A DNA stretch of 64,000 bases. Source: Streptomyces sp. TP-A0356. Lineage in GTDB: Bacteria > Actinomycetota > Actinomycetes > Streptomycetales > Streptomycetaceae. Where the stretch lies: contig NZ_BBZJ01000034.1 in NCBI RefSeq assembly GCF_001417775.1, positions 38,379 through 102,378 on the forward strand, in the 5' to 3' direction. Under the pieces are notes generated by a model that was given only the letters and a program-made list of their open reading frames with translations, did no database searches and had not been told where the DNA came from. The position numbers and the translations under genes were made by a program. Shown piece by piece: positions 1 through 7,898 of this stretch (within the stretch, counting starts at the first letter, position 1; each line of letters starts with the position of its first letter).

Positions 1-433
1 GTACGGCGTACGGCGCTACAACGACTTCCTGGTGCACCTCGGCATTCCGCGCGCCGTCCTCGCGGCCCGCCTCCAGACCCTCACCACCGAGGGGATCCTG
101 GAGAAGCGCCGCTACCAGGAGTCGCCGCCGCGGGACGAGTACGTCCTCACCGACCGCGGTGTCGCCCTGTGGCCCGCCCTCCGGGCGCTCGGGCTGTGGG
201 GCCGCGAGCACTTCAGCGAGACGCAGCTGCGGGCCTTCCGGCACGCGACCTGCGGCACGGAACAGGAGCTCGGGCCGTATGGCGAATGCCCCGGCTGTGG
301 AACCGTCGTCCCCGTCGCGGACGTCGAAATGATTCCGGGGCCCGGACTCGATCCGGACCCGGCCGACCCGATCAGCCGGGCGCTGCTCAGGCCGAAGAGG
401 CTGCTGCGGCCGATCGAGACGGATCCTGTATAA
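1..433 (+). CDS. HxlR-family transcriptional regulator (5' end outside window)
   Basis: C-terminal part of a winged-helix regulator; the gene starts before the window. The visible frame opens in the recognition-helix region (FLVHLGIPRAVLAARL) and continues through the wing (LEKRRYQ...DEYVLTDRG), the usual HxlR order. HxlR proteins are cytoplasmic DNA-binding dimers that often sense small electrophiles or redox state through cysteines. Here the tail carries CGTEQELGPYGECPGCG, three cysteines in a short stretch, one pair spaced as CPGC, which could bind a metal or respond to oxidation (inference). The effector-sensing N-terminus is not visible, so the target genes are unknown. It ends 79 bases before the next start and need not be co-transcribed with it. 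Confidence 0.85.
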   Translation, partial: YGVRRYNDFLVHLGIPRAVLAARLQTLTTEGILEKRRYQESPPRDEYVLTDRGVALWPALRALGLWGREHFSETQLRAFRHATCGTEQELGPYGECPGCGTVVPVADVEMIPGPGLDPDPADPISRALLRPKRLLRPIETDPV

Positions 434-512
434 CCGATGCAGGACGACCGGTCCTGTGTCCGCTGGGCAACCACGGGGACGGACAAGGCAGTTGTGGAGG
501 GGAGGGCAGTCG

Positions 513-824
513 ATGATCCGGAGCCGGGCGAGTCTGCGGCCCGCCGCCGTGTTGCTGCTCCTGCTTCTTGAGGTCGCCGTCCTCGACGCCGGCAGCCTGC
601 CCGCCGCCGTCGCCTTCGCCGCGACCGCCGCGGCCGGCACCGCCCTCGCCGTCTGCGCGCTGATCGCCGCGCGCAGTGTGCCCGTCGTGCCGCCGACCCG
701 GGTGCGCACGGCCATCCGTGACCGCGAGCACCGCACCGCGTTCCTGCCGCAACGGGACCCCGACGCCCCTGGCCGCAGGCGACCGCGTGCACCGGGGCGT
801 GCCCTTCCGGCGACCGCCGCGTAG
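513..824 (+). CDS. Small two-helix membrane protein (DUF6412-like)
   Basis: A 103-residue protein with a leucine/alanine-rich N-terminal half that forms two likely membrane segments (about residues 10-27 and 31-52) and a basic, arginine/proline-rich C-terminal half with the motif RTAIRDREHRTAFLPQRDPDA. The ATG at 513 is preceded by a good GGAGGG at 498-503; upstream in-frame starts lack one. It resembles, from memory, the DUF6412 proteins that sit directly before short YidC paralogues in Streptomyces. The neighbouring yidC-like gene supports that pairing. Function is not known; a role with the insertase is inference only. Confidence 0.7.
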   Translation: MIRSRASLRPAAVLLLLLLEVAVLDAGSLPAAVAFAATAAAGTALAVCALIAARSVPVVPPTRVRTAIRDREHRTAFLPQRDPDAPGRRRPRAPGRALPATAA

Positions 825-900
825 GTCACGTCTCCTTCGTACGCCGCGTACGTCTGCCCGCCGTAGCTCCTCCTACGGCGCCTCGTCGCACGTTCGCGTA

Positions 901-1090
901 CGGCAGCCCGCCGTACAGCCGAGTGCCTCGTACGTACCCGTCGTACATCGGCGCACCTCGTATGTACTCGCCGTGCATCGGCGTACCTCGTATGTACTCG
1001 CCGTGCATCGGCGCACCTCGTACGTACCCGTCGTACATCGGCGCACCTCGTACGTACCGCCCGTACATCCGTGTGCGTCGTACGTCCGTG
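901..1090. repeat. 30-bp tandem repeat, about six copies
   Basis: Six contiguous copies of a 30-bp unit with starts at 901 (degenerate), 931, 961, 991, 1021 and 1051 and a partial seventh at 1081. Each unit contains TACGTA or TATGTA, then a CGTACATCGG-like core, and ends CACCTCG. The array fills the gap between the small membrane protein and the yidC-like gene. Because 30 is divisible by 3, all frames stay open across it and spurious frames such as (SYVPVVHRRT)n arise; I see no start and ribosome binding site that would make it a gene. Confidence 0.9.
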
Positions 1091-1158
1091 ACCCCGCGTG
1101 GGTCGTCATGCCGACACCTTCCCGACCCCGGCACGACGAGACCCCGGAGGGCTCATCC

Positions 1159-1908
1159 ATGTCCGCATCCATGTCCGCAGCTATGTCCGCATTCATGTCC
1201 GTGTTCGCCGGTCTGGTCGAGCGGCTGGCCGACCTGCTCCAGCCGCTCTTCCACGCCTCCGCGGCGGCCGCCGCGATCGTCCTGTTCACCGCGCTGGTAC
1301 GACTCCTGGTCCACCCCCTGTCCCGGGCCGCGGCGCGTGGGCAGCAGGCGCGTGCCCGGCTGCAGCCGAAGATCGCCGAGCTGCGCAAGAAGCATGCGAA
1401 GGACCCGGAGAAGCTCCGGAAGGCGGTCCTCGAACTGCATGCCGAGGAACGGGTCTCGCCGCTCTCCGGCTGTCTGCCCAGCCTGCTTCAGGCGCCCGCC
1501 TTCTTCCTCCTCTACCACCTGTTCTCCAGCACGACGATCGGCGGCCGGAGCAACGGTCTGCTCAGCCATACGCTGTTCGCCGCCCCGCTCGGGGGCCGAT
1601 GGGCCGACGCGCTCGGCGGCGATGGTGGCCTCCTCGGGCCGGCCGGGCTCGTCTACCTCGGGCTGTTCACGCTCGTCACGGCCGTCGCCGCCTTCAACTA
1701 CCGGCGTACGAAGCGAATGATGGCCGACACCCCGGTTCCGGTCGGTGACGGCGAGCAGCCGCCCGGGCTCGGCGCGGTCACCAAGGCCATGCCGTTCCTG
1801 TCCTTCTTCACCCTGGTCAGCGTGGCGGTGGTGCCACTGGCCGCCGCGCTGTACGTGGTGACCAGTACGACGTGGAGCGCGGTCGAGCGGGCTGCGCTGT
1901 ACCGCTGA
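1159..1908 (+). CDS. YidC/Oxa1-family membrane protein insertase (short paralogue)
   Basis: A 249-residue membrane protein of the YidC/Oxa1/Alb3 family, which inserts helices into the cytoplasmic membrane with or without SecYEG. Visible family features are a first helix (about 28-50), a basic cytoplasmic hairpin rich in K, R and E (QQARARLQPKIAELRKKHAK), the helix around LLQAPAFFLLYHLFS, then two more helices ending in VVPLAAALYVVTSTTWSAVE. The start is taken at the first of four closely spaced ATGs because GGAGGG lies at 1146-1151; the later ATGs give the odd N-terminus MSASMSAAMSAFMSVF. It is shorter than the main housekeeping YidC of actinobacteria and is probably a second copy. Confidence 0.88.
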   Translation: MSASMSAAMSAFMSVFAGLVERLADLLQPLFHASAAAAAIVLFTALVRLLVHPLSRAAARGQQARARLQPKIAELRKKHAKDPEKLRKAVLELHAEERVSPLSGCLPSLLQAPAFFLLYHLFSSTTIGGRSNGLLSHTLFAAPLGGRWADALGGDGGLLGPAGLVYLGLFTLVTAVAAFNYRRTKRMMADTPVPVGDGEQPPGLGAVTKAMPFLSFFTLVSVAVVPLAAALYVVTSTTWSAVERAALYR

Positions 1909-2063
1909 GCGCGGGGCCGCGGTGCGGTCCAGTCCGTGAACGGGGTATTGCGGACTGGACCTGGACCTTGGAGGATCGACCAGTCCTCCGATGGCTGCGC
2001 CCTCGGCCGCACTCGGGCCGCACCCATCGGCCGGGCTGCCCGCGATCGAGGGAGACTGTGATC

Positions 2064-2921
2064 ATGAAGCTGCTGCGAGTCGGTACGGCGGGGGCGGAGC
2101 GGCCCGCGCTGCTCGACACCGAGGGGACCCTGCGGGACCTGTCGGGTCTCGTCCCGGACATCGACGGGCCGCTGCTCGCCGACGACGCGGCGCTCGGCCG
2201 CATCCGTGCCGCCGCCGGCTCGGGAGAGCTGCCGGAGCTGGACGCCACGGGGCTGCGCGTCGGACCGCCGCTCGCCCGGATCGGCAAGGTCGTCTGCATC
2301 GGCCTGAACTACCACGACCACGCCCGCGAGACCGGCGCCGAACCGCCCGCCGAGCCGGTGATCTTCTTCAAGGCGGCCGACACGGTGGTGGGGCCCAACG
2401 ACACCGTGCTGGTGCCGCGCGGGTCCACCAAGACCGACTGGGAGGTCGAGCTGGCGGTCGTCATCGGCCGTACGGCCCGCTATCTGGAGTCGCGCGAGGA
2501 GGCGCTCGCGCACGTCGCCGGGTACGCGGTCGCGCACGACGTCTCCGAGCGCGAGTTCCAGATCGAGCGGGGCGGGACCTGGGACAAGGGCAAGAACTGC
2601 GAGACGTTCAATCCGCTCGGGCCGTGGCTGGTGACGGCGGACGAGGTGCCGGATCCGCAGAACCTCGCGCTGAAGCTGTGGGTCAACGGGGAGCTGAAGC
2701 AGGACGGGACGACCGCCGAGCAGATCTTCCCGGTGGCCGAAGTGGTGCGTTACGTCAGCCAGTTCATGACCCTGTACCCGGGAGACGTCATCAACACCGG
2801 TACGCCCGCGGGCGTCGCGCTGGGGCGGCCCGAACCGAAGCCGTTCCTCCGGGCCGGGGACGTGGTGGAGCTGGAGATCGAGGGGCTGGGGCGGCAGCGG
2901 CAGGAGCTGAAGGACGCGTAG
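2064..2921 (+). CDS. Fumarylacetoacetate hydrolase family protein
   Basis: A 285-residue FAH-superfamily enzyme. These proteins bind Mg2+ or Mn2+ and hydrolyse or hydrate C-C bonds of diketo or oxo acids in sugar and aromatic-acid breakdown. Visible motifs are KVVCIGLNYHDHA, the acidic metal-site segment DWEVELAVVIG, AVAHDVSEREFQ, KGKNCETFNPLGPWLVT and the C-terminal GDVINTGTPAGVALG. The N-terminal 60 residues form the small domain typical of the 2,4-diketo-3-deoxy-L-fuconate hydrolase and ureidoglycolate-lyase-annotated branch. GAGGGAG at 2048-2054 fixes the ATG at 2064. Its substrate cannot be read from the neighbours. It is convergent with the heme-degrading-domain gene. Confidence 0.88.
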   Translation: MKLLRVGTAGAERPALLDTEGTLRDLSGLVPDIDGPLLADDAALGRIRAAAGSGELPELDATGLRVGPPLARIGKVVCIGLNYHDHARETGAEPPAEPVIFFKAADTVVGPNDTVLVPRGSTKTDWEVELAVVIGRTARYLESREEALAHVAGYAVAHDVSEREFQIERGGTWDKGKNCETFNPLGPWLVTADEVPDPQNLALKLWVNGELKQDGTTAEQIFPVAEVVRYVSQFMTLYPGDVINTGTPAGVALGRPEPKPFLRAGDVVELEIEGLGRQRQELKDA

Positions 2922-2967
2922 GCGCTGCGCTGGGGGAGCCGGGGAACTGCGGGGAACTGCGGGTGAG

Positions 2968-3029
2968 CCGGGGAACTGCGGGTGGTTCGCCACCACGGGG
3001 CGTCAATGGTCGCTCGCGCAGTTCCCCGG
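2968..3029. terminator. Inverted repeat between convergent genes
   Basis: A 13-bp perfect pair, CCGGGGAACTGCG at 2968-2980 and CGCAGTTCCCCGG at 3017-3029, encloses a small hairpin (GTGG/CCAC around 2982-2993). Two further degenerate copies of GGGGAACTGCG precede it at about 2940-2960. It lies between the convergent FAH and heme-degrading-domain genes and probably serves as a bidirectional terminator. There is no clear U-run. Confidence 0.6.
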
Positions 3030-3036
3030 GCCCCTT

Positions 3037-3528
3037 TCACGGGCGTACCCGCTCCTCGCCCCCCTCGGCCCGGAACCTCTCCAGCGCCTCCACCACCAGC
3101 GCGTGGTCCTCCACCTGGGGCAGGCCGGAGACCACCACGGTGCCGATGACGCCGGCGCCCTCGACCGTGATCGGGAACGCGCCCCCGTGGGCCGCGTACA
3201 CATCGGGGTCGAGGCGGGAGGACTCCTCGAAGGTCGTGCCCTTGGCGCGGAAGCGGGAGCCGACCAGCAGGGAGGAGCAGCCGTAGCGTTCGACGACGCG
3301 GCGCTTGCGGTCGATCCAGGCGTCGTTGTCCGGCGTGGAGCCGGGCAACGCCGCGTGGAAGAGCTGCTGGCCGCCGCGGCGGATGTCGATCGCGACGGGG
3401 GCCTGCCGGGCCCGCGCCAGCTCCACCAGCAGCGTGCCCAGGGCCCACGCGTCGTCGTAGGTGAAGTGGGGGAGCGTCAGACGGCGCTCCTGGGCTTCGA
3501 GTTCCGCGATCTCCGGTGCCGTGGTCAC
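3037..3528 (-). CDS. Heme-degrading domain (UPF0303/HbpS-like) protein
   Basis: A 163-residue protein of the UPF0303 branch of the heme-degrading/GlcG-HbpS superfamily. Visible features are the N-terminal helix segment ELEAQERRLTLPHFTYDDAW, AIDIRRGGQQLFHAALPG, the NDAWIDRKRRVVERYGCSS segment and the C-terminal HGGAFPITVEGAGVIGTVVVSGLPQVEDHALVV, all typical. HbpS proteins bind heme and iron, but most UPF0303 members have no tested role. The GTG start overlaps the stop of the upstream oxidoreductase by four bases (GTGA), so the two are translated together. That coupling suggests a cofactor or stress role alongside the oxidoreductase (inference). Confidence 0.85.
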   Translation of the reverse strand: MTTAPEIAELEAQERRLTLPHFTYDDAWALGTLLVELARARQAPVAIDIRRGGQQLFHAALPGSTPDNDAWIDRKRRVVERYGCSSLLVGSRFRAKGTTFEESSRLDPDVYAAHGGAFPITVEGAGVIGTVVVSGLPQVEDHALVVEALERFRAEGGEERVRP

Positions 3529-4610
3529 AGCTTCACCGCCACGCCCTCGTGGGCCGAGCGCCGGGCCGCCTCCAGGACGTCCAGGGCCGCGGCCGCCTCG
3601 GGCGCGGTGACCGGGTTGGGGCCGCCCTCGCGCAGGGCCTTCGCGATCGCCGCGTAGTACGCCGGGTAGTCGCCGGGGAGGGTCGGCACGGGGCGGCCGC
3701 CGCCGGTCAGCGGGGACTCGCCGGCGCCCACGCGGCCCCACAGGGGCTCGGGTTCGGTACCCCAGCCGCGGCCGGGGCGCTCGCCCGCGCGCAGCGCCGC
3801 CTCCTGCGGGTCCAGACCGTACTTCACGTAACCCGCCCGGGAGCCCAGGACGCGGAAGCGCGGGCCGAGTTGGGCCGCTGTCGCGGAGACGTACAGGTGG
3901 GAGCGGACGCCGCTGGTGTGGGTGAGCGCGATGAACGTGTCGTCGTCCGTCTGCGCGCCCGGTCGGCGGATGTCCGACTCGGCGTAGACGGAGGCGGCGG
4001 GGCCGAAGAGGACCAGTGCCTGGTCGACGACATGGCTGCCCAGGTCGTACAGGAGACCTCCGATCTCTGCGGGGTCGCCCGACTCGCGCCAGCCGCCCTT
4101 GGGCTCCGGGCGCCAGCGCTCGAAGCGGGACTCGAAGCGCCACACATCGCCGAGTTCGCCCTCGGCCAGCAGCTTGCGGACCGTGAGGAAGTCGCCGTCC
4201 CAGCGGCGGTTCTGGAAGACGGAGAGCAGCAGGCCGCGCTCCTCGGCCAGCGCCGCCAGGCCGCGCGCCTCGGCCGCCGTGCCAGCGATCGGCTTGTCGA
4301 CCACGACCGGCAGGGCCGCCTTGAGCGCGGCGGTCGCGACCGGTACGTGCGTCTTGTTCGGGGAGGCGATGACGATCAGGTCCAGCTCGGCGGCGCGGGA
4401 CCACAGCTCGTCGGGGGCGGCGGCGAAGCGCACGTCCGGGAACTCGGCGCGGGCCTGCTCCTGCCGCTGAGGGTTCGAGGTGACGATCGTGTCGAGGGTC
4501 AGGCCCTCGGTGGCGGCGATCAGCGGGGCGTGGAAGACGGAACCCGCGAGGCCGTAGCCCACGAGGGCCACGCGGAGGGGGGTGTGGGTACCAGGGGCTG
4601 TGCCAGTCAT
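3525..4610 (-). CDS. Gfo/Idh/MocA-family NAD(P)-dependent oxidoreductase
   Basis: A 361-residue oxidoreductase with an N-terminal Rossmann domain (VALVGYGLAGSVFHAPL, residues about 13-29) and the family motif DKPIAG, whose lysine lies near the active site. The C-terminal alpha/beta domain contains GGLLYDLGSHVVDQAL, where the GxxxDxGxH pattern supplies the catalytic Asp and His. Members oxidise or reduce sugars, inositols and related polyols. It is transcribed divergently from a ROK regulator with only 55 bases between the starts, and a palindrome in that gap makes it the probable target of that regulator, so a sugar substrate is likely. Confidence 0.9.
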   Translation of the reverse strand: MTGTAPGTHTPLRVALVGYGLAGSVFHAPLIAATEGLTLDTIVTSNPQRQEQARAEFPDVRFAAAPDELWSRAAELDLIVIASPNKTHVPVATAALKAALPVVVDKPIAGTAAEARGLAALAEERGLLLSVFQNRRWDGDFLTVRKLLAEGELGDVWRFESRFERWRPEPKGGWRESGDPAEIGGLLYDLGSHVVDQALVLFGPAASVYAESDIRRPGAQTDDDTFIALTHTSGVRSHLYVSATAAQLGPRFRVLGSRAGYVKYGLDPQEAALRAGERPGRGWGTEPEPLWGRVGAGESPLTGGGRPVPTLPGDYPAYYAAIAKALREGGPNPVTAPEAAAALDVLEAARRSAHEGVAVKL

Positions 4611-4617
4611 GGCTCTA

Positions 4618-4640
4618 CTTTCGCAACGCTGTTGCCAAAG
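4618..4640. promoter_or_regulatory. Palindromic operator between oxidoreductase and ROK gene
   Basis: A near-perfect inverted repeat: CTTT-C-GCAAC, centre GCT, then GTTGC-C-AAAG. The GCAAC/GTTGC arms are at 4623-4627 and 4631-4635 and the outer CTTT/AAAG at 4618-4621 and 4637-4640. The form matches operators of ROK/NagC-type repressors in actinobacteria (family knowledge). It lies 8 bases from the oxidoreductase start and 26 from the ROK start, so binding would block both genes. Confidence 0.75.
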
Positions 4641-4665
4641 TGCAAGCGCGAGGGAGAATGGGTGG

Positions 4666-5949
4666 GTGAACAGGACGTACGCGGAATCCGCTGGAGGCAG
4701 ACGTGGGGTCGGGGGGACCGTGGCGGGCGGGGTGAACCTGCTGGCGCTGCGCAGCCACAACGCGGCGCTCGTGCTCGACCTGTTGCGTACGGCGGGGGAG
4801 AGCGGGATCAGCCGGCTGGAGCTCGCGGAGCGGACCGGGCTCACCCCGCAGGCCGTCAGCAAGATCACGGCCCGGCTGCGCGCCGACGGCCTGGTGACGG
4901 AGGCGGGCCGCCGCGCCTCCACCGGCGGCAAGCCGCGGACGGTGCTGCGGCTGGTGCCGGGGGCCGGGCACGCGGTGGGGCTGCATCTGGACCGCGACGA
5001 GCTGCGGGCCGTGCTGTGCGACCTCACCGGCGCGGTGGTCGCGGAGCGACGGGCCCCGCTGGACCTGGGCGCCGGCGCGGACGCCGTGGTGGAAGGCGCG
5101 GCCCGGGAGGTGGAGGGGCTGCTGGCCGAGGTCGCCGAGGTTCCAGAAGTTGCCGAGGTCGCCGAGTTCTCCGGGGTCTCGGAGGCCGCCGAGGTCGGCG
5201 AGGTGACGGAGGTCGGCGAGGTGACGCAGGTGGAGCCCGCGTCTGTGCCGGCGCCCGCGGGCGTTCCCGTGCCCGTTCCCGTGCTCGGTGTCGGTGTGGC
5301 GCTGCCCGGCCCCCTCGATCATCTGCACGGTGTACTGCATCGCGTCACCGGCTTCCCCGAGTGGGACGGTTACCCGCTGCGCGACGCGCTGGCGCGACGG
5401 CTCGGGGTGCCCGTGGTGGTCGACAAGGACACGAACGCAGCCGCGCTCGGGCTCGCGCTGGGCGGCGCGGTCGAGGACGCGCACGGGTCGTTCGCCTATC
5501 TGCACCTCGGGACCGGACTCGGCGCGGGGCTGGTCATCGGCGGGGCCGTGCACCGGGGGGCCCGGACCGGGGCCGGGGAGTTCGGGCACCAGGTGATCCA
5601 GCTCGACGGGCCGCCGTGCGGGTGCGGCAACCGGGGCTGTATCGAGGCGCTGTGCCTCGCGGCCGTCGCGCGCGGCGATACGGCCGAGGCGGCGCGCGTC
5701 CTCGGCGCGGGCGCCGCGAACCTGGCGGGGCTGCTCGACATCGATCTGGTGCTGCTCGGCGGGCGTACCGTCGCCGCGCAACCGGACTCCTTCCTACGAG
5801 GAGTGGGAGCCGTCCTCGGCGCACGCGCCCGGCGCGAGGGCTCGACCACGGCCGTCCCGGTGCGTATCGCGCCGGGCGGGGCGCGCGGTGTGGCTGAGGG
5901 CGCGGCCCAACTGCTGCTCGCGCCGTTGTTCGGGCGGGCGGAGGGGTGA
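4666..5949 (+). CDS. ROK-family transcriptional regulator
   Basis: A 427-residue ROK protein: an N-terminal winged-helix HTH (NLLALRSHNAALVLDLLRTAG...LTPQAVSKITARLRADGLV), then a sugar-kinase-like domain. The GTG at 4666 is chosen because AGGGAG at 4651-4656 is well placed. Visible are the nucleotide-fold motif HLGTGLGAGLVIGGAVHRG and the zinc-binding CGCGNRGCIEALC. Two oddities: residues about 155-205 are an unusual Val/Glu/Pro-rich low-complexity stretch (VAEVPEVAEVAEFSG then VPAPAGVPVPVPV), and the segment after the zinc motif is shorter than normal. It probably represses itself and the divergent oxidoreductase, with a sugar as inducer. Confidence 0.88.
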   Translation: MNRTYAESAGGRRGVGGTVAGGVNLLALRSHNAALVLDLLRTAGESGISRLELAERTGLTPQAVSKITARLRADGLVTEAGRRASTGGKPRTVLRLVPGAGHAVGLHLDRDELRAVLCDLTGAVVAERRAPLDLGAGADAVVEGAAREVEGLLAEVAEVPEVAEVAEFSGVSEAAEVGEVTEVGEVTQVEPASVPAPAGVPVPVPVLGVGVALPGPLDHLHGVLHRVTGFPEWDGYPLRDALARRLGVPVVVDKDTNAAALGLALGGAVEDAHGSFAYLHLGTGLGAGLVIGGAVHRGARTGAGEFGHQVIQLDGPPCGCGNRGCIEALCLAAVARGDTAEAARVLGAGAANLAGLLDIDLVLLGGRTVAAQPDSFLRGVGAVLGARARREGSTTAVPVRIAPGGARGVAEGAAQLLLAPLFGRAEG

Positions 5950-6062
5950 GGGTGCGGGTCCGGTCCGGCCGGACCGGTGCGGGCGACGGCTGCGCCGATC
6001 GAGGGGACTTGGCCCGTCGGCCGTCGTCCGCAGAGCGTGGCGTGGTCCGGCGCGTGCCCACC

Positions 6063-7022
6063 ATGGCAGGTCATATTGTCATGCGACCCTCCCGACCTCC
6101 TCGACCCTCTCGACCTCCTCGACCCTCTCGACCTCCTCGACCCTCTCGACCTCCTCGACCCTCTCGACCTCCTCGATCCTCTCGACCTCCTCGATCCTCT
6201 CGACCCTCCCGACCTCCTCGACGTACTCGACTCTCTCTGGGACCTTGGCGAGGCCGGCCCCCCTTCTCCGTCCCCTGCTCCATCCCCTGCGCACTCGCGG
6301 CCGCCGCCCTCTTCCCCCAGGCTCCCGGCATCGCGCTCCCGGCCGACCGGCAGCCCACCTGCGCCGTCGCCACCGGTCACGCCTTCCCCGTCGCCACCCG
6401 CATCCACGGCGGCCCCGACACCTACGAGGCGGGCGGCGGCGACCACACCTGGTTCATCGACCTCAGGAACACGACCGCCCACCCCTGCGGCAACATCCAC
6501 CCGGTGGTCGTCCTGGTCGGCGCCCGGCACGCGATGACGGCCAGTCAGCCGAAGCTGGAGTTCTTCGACGGTGACCGCCCGCACCCGGTCGTCTTCGCGC
6601 GCACCGACCAGCAGGAACTGGTCGGCCCGTTCGACGACGGCTTCCCCGGCTTCACGGTCGCCCCGGGGCAGACGCTCACCGTGAAGGTGCGGCTCGCGCT
6701 CGCCTCCGGCACCCGGCCGGACGATGTCGTGGTGAACGCCGCGATCGTGCAGCGACAGGGGAACGACGGGGACTGGGTGGGCGAGTCGAACGACTACCGG
6801 TTCCGGATCGAGCAGGGCCGCGGCCCGGCCGACGCGACGACGGAGACCAGACCGGGGGCGAAGACGCCCGGCCCGGGGCGGAGCCCGGCCGGTGAGGCAC
6901 TGGCCGACACCGGACCGCGCCCGCCGCACGGGCTCGGCCCCGCCGTCGGCGGACTGGTCCTCGCGGTGGGCGGCCTCCTCGTCGTGGGCTCGTCCTGGCT
7001 GCTGTTGCGAAGGCGCCGCTGA
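6063..7022 (+). CDS. Secreted, sortase-anchored surface protein with repeat-encoded N-terminus
   Basis: The C-terminus has a class E sortase signal, LADTG, followed by a hydrophobic segment (GGLVLAVGGLLVVGSSWLLL) and RRRR, so the protein should be attached to peptidoglycan. The body (VATGHAFPVATRIHGGPDTYEAGG onward) looks like a beta-sandwich domain of unknown function. A hydrophobic stretch CALAAAALFPQAPGIALPA should be the export signal. Its start is uncertain: ATGs at 6063 and 6081 are in frame, neither with a good ribosome binding site, and both give a very long arginine/proline n-region made by the 18-bp repeat. An in-frame GTG at 5946 overlapping the ROK stop is a longer alternative. 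Confidence 0.65.
   Translation: MAGHIVMRPSRPPRPSRPPRPSRPPRPSRPPRPSRPPRSSRPPRSSRPSRPPRRTRLSLGPWRGRPPFSVPCSIPCALAAAALFPQAPGIALPADRQPTCAVATGHAFPVATRIHGGPDTYEAGGGDHTWFIDLRNTTAHPCGNIHPVVVLVGARHAMTASQPKLEFFDGDRPHPVVFARTDQQELVGPFDDGFPGFTVAPGQTLTVKVRLALASGTRPDDVVVNAAIVQRQGNDGDWVGESNDYRFRIEQGRGPADATTETRPGAKTPGPGRSPAGEALADTGPRPPHGLGPAVGGLVLAVGGLLVVGSSWLLLRRRR
6094..6201. repeat. 18-bp tandem repeat, six copies
   Basis: Six head-to-tail copies of GACCTCCTCGACCCTCTC with starts at 6094, 6112, 6130, 6148, 6166 and 6184; the last two have a T in place of a C (GATCCT). Degenerate copies continue to about 6230. In the surface-protein frame each copy encodes six residues of the type R-P-P-R-P-S. The period is a multiple of 3, so copy-number change keeps the frame. 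Confidence 0.92.
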
Positions 7023-7081
7023 GACCGCCCGCCCTGCCGCCCCCTCCGGTCGGCGCCCGGCCCGTCTGCGACGATCACCCC

Positions 7082-7837
7082 GTGGACTACCCGAACGACC
7101 AGGACCCAGGTGCCCCGATCCGCTCCGGCATCCCCGAGCACGGCCGCATTCCCAAGTACTACGCGGTGAAGGCACGGATCGCCGAGCTCGTGGCCGAGCT
7201 GGGCGAGGGCGGGCTGCTGCCCACCGAACGCGACCTCTCCGAGCGGTACGACGTCGCGCGCGAGACCGTACGGCAGGCACTGCGCGATCTGCTGCTGGAG
7301 GGGAAGCTGCGGCGGCAGGGGCGGGGAACGGTGGTCGCCGGGCCCAAGCTGGAGCAGCCGCTGTCCCTGGCCAGCTACACCGAGGGGGTGCGCCGACAGG
7401 GGCGCACCCCCGGCCGGGGCCTCATCACCCTGGACCGCTTCCCCTGCAACGACGCCCTGGCCGCCGAGACCGGCCTCACCCGGGGCGAGCCGGTCTGGCA
7501 CATGGAACGCGTGCTCCTCGCCGACGACGAGCGGGTCGGCCTGGAGAGCACGTACGTGGCGGTGGCCCGGGTCCCGCGGCTCGACACCGACTTCGACCCC
7601 GACTCCTCCTTCTACGGCTACCTCCACGAGCAGGGCATCGCCTTCGGCGACGCCGACGAACGCATCGAGACGGTGCTCGCCGCGCCGCGCGAGGCCCTGC
7701 TCATCGGTACGCCCCCGGCCCTGCCGATGCTGCTGATCCACCGCGTCTCGCGGGACACGCAGGGGCGGCCGCTGGAGCGGGTGCGGACGCTGTACCGGGG
7801 GGACCGGTTCTCCTTCACGGCGCATCTCAGCGGCTAG
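7082..7837 (+). CDS. GntR/HutC-family transcriptional regulator
   Basis: A 251-residue regulator with an N-terminal GntR winged helix (YYAVKARIAELVAEL...LLPTERDLSERYDVARETVRQALRDLLLEGKLRRQGRGTVV) and a C-terminal UTRA ligand-binding domain (from about residue 95, with VWHMERVLLADDERVGLESTYV and LERVRTLYRGDRFSF). HutC-branch regulators respond to sugar phosphates, amino sugars or phosphonates. It sits just upstream of, and in the same direction as, a phosphonate-type operon, with a hairpin and a palindromic GGTCTAG operator in between. It is therefore the likely repressor of that operon, analogous to PhnR regulators (inference). Confidence 0.9.
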   Translation: MDYPNDQDPGAPIRSGIPEHGRIPKYYAVKARIAELVAELGEGGLLPTERDLSERYDVARETVRQALRDLLLEGKLRRQGRGTVVAGPKLEQPLSLASYTEGVRRQGRTPGRGLITLDRFPCNDALAAETGLTRGEPVWHMERVLLADDERVGLESTYVAVARVPRLDTDFDPDSSFYGYLHEQGIAFGDADERIETVLAAPREALLIGTPPALPMLLIHRVSRDTQGRPLERVRTLYRGDRFSFTAHLSG

Positions 7838-7859
7838 GGGCCCTGCTGACGGATGACCG

Positions 7860-7879
7860 GGCGGGCCTGCGGGCCCGCC
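7860..7879 (+). terminator. Hairpin after the GntR gene
   Basis: GGCGGGC at 7860-7866 and GCCCGCC at 7873-7879 form a 7-bp GC stem with a 6-base loop, followed by TGTTTAATAA. It lies 22 bases after the GntR stop and should end that transcript, separating it from the phosphonate operon. Confidence 0.6.
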
Positions 7880-7898
7880 TGTTTAATAACGAGAAGAT

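Noticed and set aside
901..1090. The 30-bp array as a CRISPR
   Set aside because: Units are contiguous with no unique spacers and no cas genes are near.
5946..6062. Upstream extension of the sortase-anchored protein to the GTG overlapping the ROK stop
   Set aside because: The extra 39 residues are Arg/Gly/Asp-rich without homology that I recognise; kept only as an alternative start.
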